This document shows positions 62,554 to 64,000 of a DNA stretch of 64,000 nucleotides, one piece after another (position 1 is the first letter of the stretch; every line of letters begins with the position of its first letter). The notes under the pieces were generated by a model that did no database searches, had not been told where the DNA came from, and saw only the letters and a list, made by a program, of their open reading frames with translations. The position numbers and the translations under genes are program-made. The stretch comes from Alkalibacterium sp. AK22. GTDB lineage: Bacteria > Bacillota > Bacilli > Lactobacillales > Carnobacteriaceae_A. The stretch is from NCBI RefSeq assembly GCF_000585255.1, contig NZ_JANL01000021.1:25122-89121 (forward strand), in the 5' to 3' direction.

Positions 62554-63242
62554 GCTGCTGTGGCTGGTGCGGAACAGTTGTTACCCCTCCAATTAGTGTG
62601 TCTCGCCTACTTACTTTCGATACTCACCCGGACAAACTGTGCACGCTCTGTCGAAACAAGATGATTGTTTTGTCGAGCTGTAAGAGATGTTCAGAATGCT
62701 GCCGTATCGTCCAGGAAATAACAGTATGCAGTGACTGTCTTATGTGGCGTAGTCTGTATCCAAAGCTCAGTAGCGGACACACAGCTCTATATGCCTATAA
62801 CGAGAGGGCCAAAGACATAATGACTGCATTCAAGCTCAAAGGAGACTGTGAGCTGGCCTATCTTTTTAGCGATGACATCCGACGGGCATTGAAAATCTTT
62901 CCTGCGAACACCTGCTTTGTTCCGGTTCCATCTGCTGAGGAAAGTCTATCCATTCGAGGATTTAACCCGGTCGAACTTCTTCTGGAAGCTGCCGGGGTTA
63001 ACTATGATAAAGCACTTACCGCTAGCCGGGACACGGGTCGGCAGGCTAAAAAAAATAGAAAGGAACGGCTAAGAACCAGGCAACCGTTTACTCTGTGTCC
63101 AAAGAGATCAAAGGCCATTGCCGATAAGCCGGTCGTGATTGTGGATGATGTCTATACAACGGGTAGGACACTTTACCATGCTCTTGAGGCGATCAGTCCG
63201 TGTCAGCCGTCATCGCTTCAGACCTTTTCCCTTTTCAGGTAA
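62550..63242 (+). CDS. comFC: Competence protein ComFC (phosphoribosyltransferase-like)
   Basis: A 230-residue protein with an N-terminal double zinc-ribbon-like region (CxxC pairs among residues 3-64) and a C-terminal type I phosphoribosyltransferase fold whose PRPP motif is VVIVDDVYTTGRTL (about 193-206). It is needed for DNA uptake in transformable Firmicutes; how the PRTase fold contributes is uncertain. It overlaps comFA by ATGA, as is usual for this pair. Confidence 0.92.
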   Translation: MSCCGWCGTVVTPPISVSRLLTFDTHPDKLCTLCRNKMIVLSSCKRCSECCRIVQEITVCSDCLMWRSLYPKLSSGHTALYAYNERAKDIMTAFKLKGDCELAYLFSDDIRRALKIFPANTCFVPVPSAEESLSIRGFNPVELLLEAAGVNYDKALTASRDTGRQAKKNRKERLRTRQPFTLCPKRSKAIADKPVVIVDDVYTTGRTLYHALEAISPCQPSSLQTFSLFR

Positions 63243-63267
63243 TCAGATAAAGGCAGATTCAATTTTA

Positions 63268-63296
63268 TTGTGAAAGCAATCGCTATCATGTATAAT
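63268..63296 (+). promoter_or_regulatory. hpf promoter
   Basis: TTGTGA (63268-63273), a 17-bp spacer and TATAAT (63291-63296). The leader is about 90 bases and can fold (AGTACTG near 63331 with CAGTATT near 63358). Confidence 0.75.
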
Positions 63297-63391
63297 AAAT
63301 CTAAGCAATGAAGTAGTGTTGCTTGGAGATAGTACTGCCTTGAGCGAACGTCAGAGACAGTATTATACTAGATTTGGAAGGGTGAAGTATT

Positions 63392-63958
63392 ATGCTTAGA
63401 TACAATGTTAGAGGAGAAAACATTGAGGTGACTCAAGCTATTCGCGAGTATGTAGAGAAAAAGGTTGGTAAGATCGAAAAATATTTCAATGATGTGCCTG
63501 AAGCCAATGCGCACGTCAATTTGAAGACATACTCTGACAAAACGGCTAAAGTAGAAGTCACGATACCACTTCCGTATGTTGTTTTAAGAGCGGAAGAAAC
63601 TTCCCCAGATTTATATGGCAGCGTCGATCTGGTCGTGGATAAACTTGAGCGCCAAATGAGAAAATATAAAACTAAAATAAACCGTAAAAACCGCCGCACC
63701 CAGGGTGTGGAAGTGCCTCAGCCGGTCGATCAGGACCTGTGGGCTGACCTGAAAGAGGATGATGAATCAGAAGAACTGGGCGCATCTATTGTGAGAACCA
63801 AACGCTTAAGCCTGAAGCCGATGGACGCCGAAGAAGCAGTTCTTCAGATGGATATGCTGGGTCATAACTTCTTTATCTTTGAAGATGCGGATACTAATGG
63901 AACAAGCATTGTCTACAGACGTAAAGACGGCAAATACGGTCTTATTGAAACAGACTGA
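63392..63958 (+). CDS. hpf: Ribosome hibernation promoting factor, long form
   Basis: A 188-residue long HPF. The N-terminal domain (about 1-100) begins MLRYNVRGENIEVTQAIREYVEKK and binds the decoding site of the 30S subunit. The C-terminal domain (about 125-188, VRTKRLSLKPMDAEEAVLQMDMLGHNFFIF) dimerises two ribosomes into 100S particles in resting cells. GGAAGG lies before ATG at 63392. It follows comFC with its own promoter, as in many Firmicutes. Confidence 0.95.
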   Translation: MLRYNVRGENIEVTQAIREYVEKKVGKIEKYFNDVPEANAHVNLKTYSDKTAKVEVTIPLPYVVLRAEETSPDLYGSVDLVVDKLERQMRKYKTKINRKNRRTQGVEVPQPVDQDLWADLKEDDESEELGASIVRTKRLSLKPMDAEEAVLQMDMLGHNFFIFEDADTNGTSIVYRRKDGKYGLIETD

Positions 63959-63977
63959 TTTTCAAGAAAAAATTCAG

Positions 63978-64000
63978 GAAAGAGGCTGGGACAAAAGTCC
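63978..64000 (+). terminator. Likely hpf terminator, cut by the window end
   Basis: GAGGCTGGGACAAAAGTCC begins a hairpin (GGGAC/GTCCC type) whose second arm lies outside the window. Confidence 0.4.

Noticed and set aside
1..64000. tRNA, rRNA, T-box, insertion sequences, prophage and toxin-antitoxin genes
   Set aside because: Looked for in gaps and on both strands; nothing with adequate support was seen by eye. A covariance-model scan could still find small RNAs.

Overview
The window looks like a chromosomal segment from a low-GC Gram-positive bacterium of the Lactobacillales, most plausibly a Carnobacteriaceae relative such as Alkalibacterium or Marinilactibacillus. That genus-level guess is inference. 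The support is: AAAGGAGG-type ribosome binding sites on nearly every gene; TTGACA/TATAAT-type promoters; a lower mevalonate operon with type 2 IPP isomerase; PepC; PTS sucrose uptake; ComFA/ComFC; a long-form HPF; lipoproteins; and many surface proteins unusually rich in Asp and Glu. I saw no rRNA, tRNA, CRISPR array, intact insertion sequence or prophage gene. Most of the window is ordinary core genome.

Layout. 1-3.0 kb: the end of an amidohydrolase, a YitT membrane protein and a FetAB-type ABC exporter. 3.1-5.9 kb: a secreted LysM/3D wall protein with a 30-bp tandem repeat, an 800-bp region without a recognisable gene, and two tandem near-identical Asp/Met-rich lipoproteins. 5.9-10.6 kb: alr (-), pepC (+), a small membrane protein (-) and an AbgT transporter (-). 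10.9-15.6 kb: an acyl-ACP thioesterase followed directly by scrR, then the scrA-scrB sucrose operon behind a promoter with two operators. 15.8-17.4 kb: asparaginase and an MBL hydrolase (-). 17.7-22 kb: a Vpr-like subtilase, Dps, TsaE and a GNAT. 22-25.5 kb: an exonuclease and a P-type cation ATPase (-) preceded by a probable Mn2+ (yybP-ykoY) riboswitch with terminator. 26-32.8 kb: murB, a Gfo/Idh oxidoreductase, potABCD and rpiA. 33-36.4 kb: an amidase (-) and an amino-acid ABC binding protein plus permease without an ATPase gene. A 54-bp perfect palindrome follows.

36.5-38.8 kb: the two-enzyme threonine-to-glycine route (-). 39-41.8 kb: pyrimidine nucleoside phosphorylase, the broken remains of azlCD and an HEFGH membrane protein (-). 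41.8-45.9 kb: mvaK1-mvaD-mvaK2-fni (-), converting mevalonate to IPP and DMAPP. 46.1-50.4 kb: coaA, a lipoprotein, a PAS protein with a degenerate GGDEF domain, and two glycosyltransferases for a wall polymer. 50.7-55.7 kb: pncB-nadE (NAD salvage) and nagA-nagB-GntR (GlcNAc catabolism). 55.8-59.3 kb: tagO between two LytR-CpsA-Psr ligases, which with the GT26 enzyme suggests wall teichoic acid or a related polymer. 59.4-64 kb: a YigZ protein, DegV, comFA-comFC and hpf.

I did not find a large undescribed multi-gene system. The items most worth a second look are the riboswitch, the 54-bp palindrome, the duplicated Asp/Met lipoproteins, the degenerate GGDEF protein, the HEFGH protein, the azlCD remnant, and several operator-like repeat arrays (abgT, scrA, pncB and the amino-acid ABC genes). 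Sites, starts and promoters were read by eye; no search was run.
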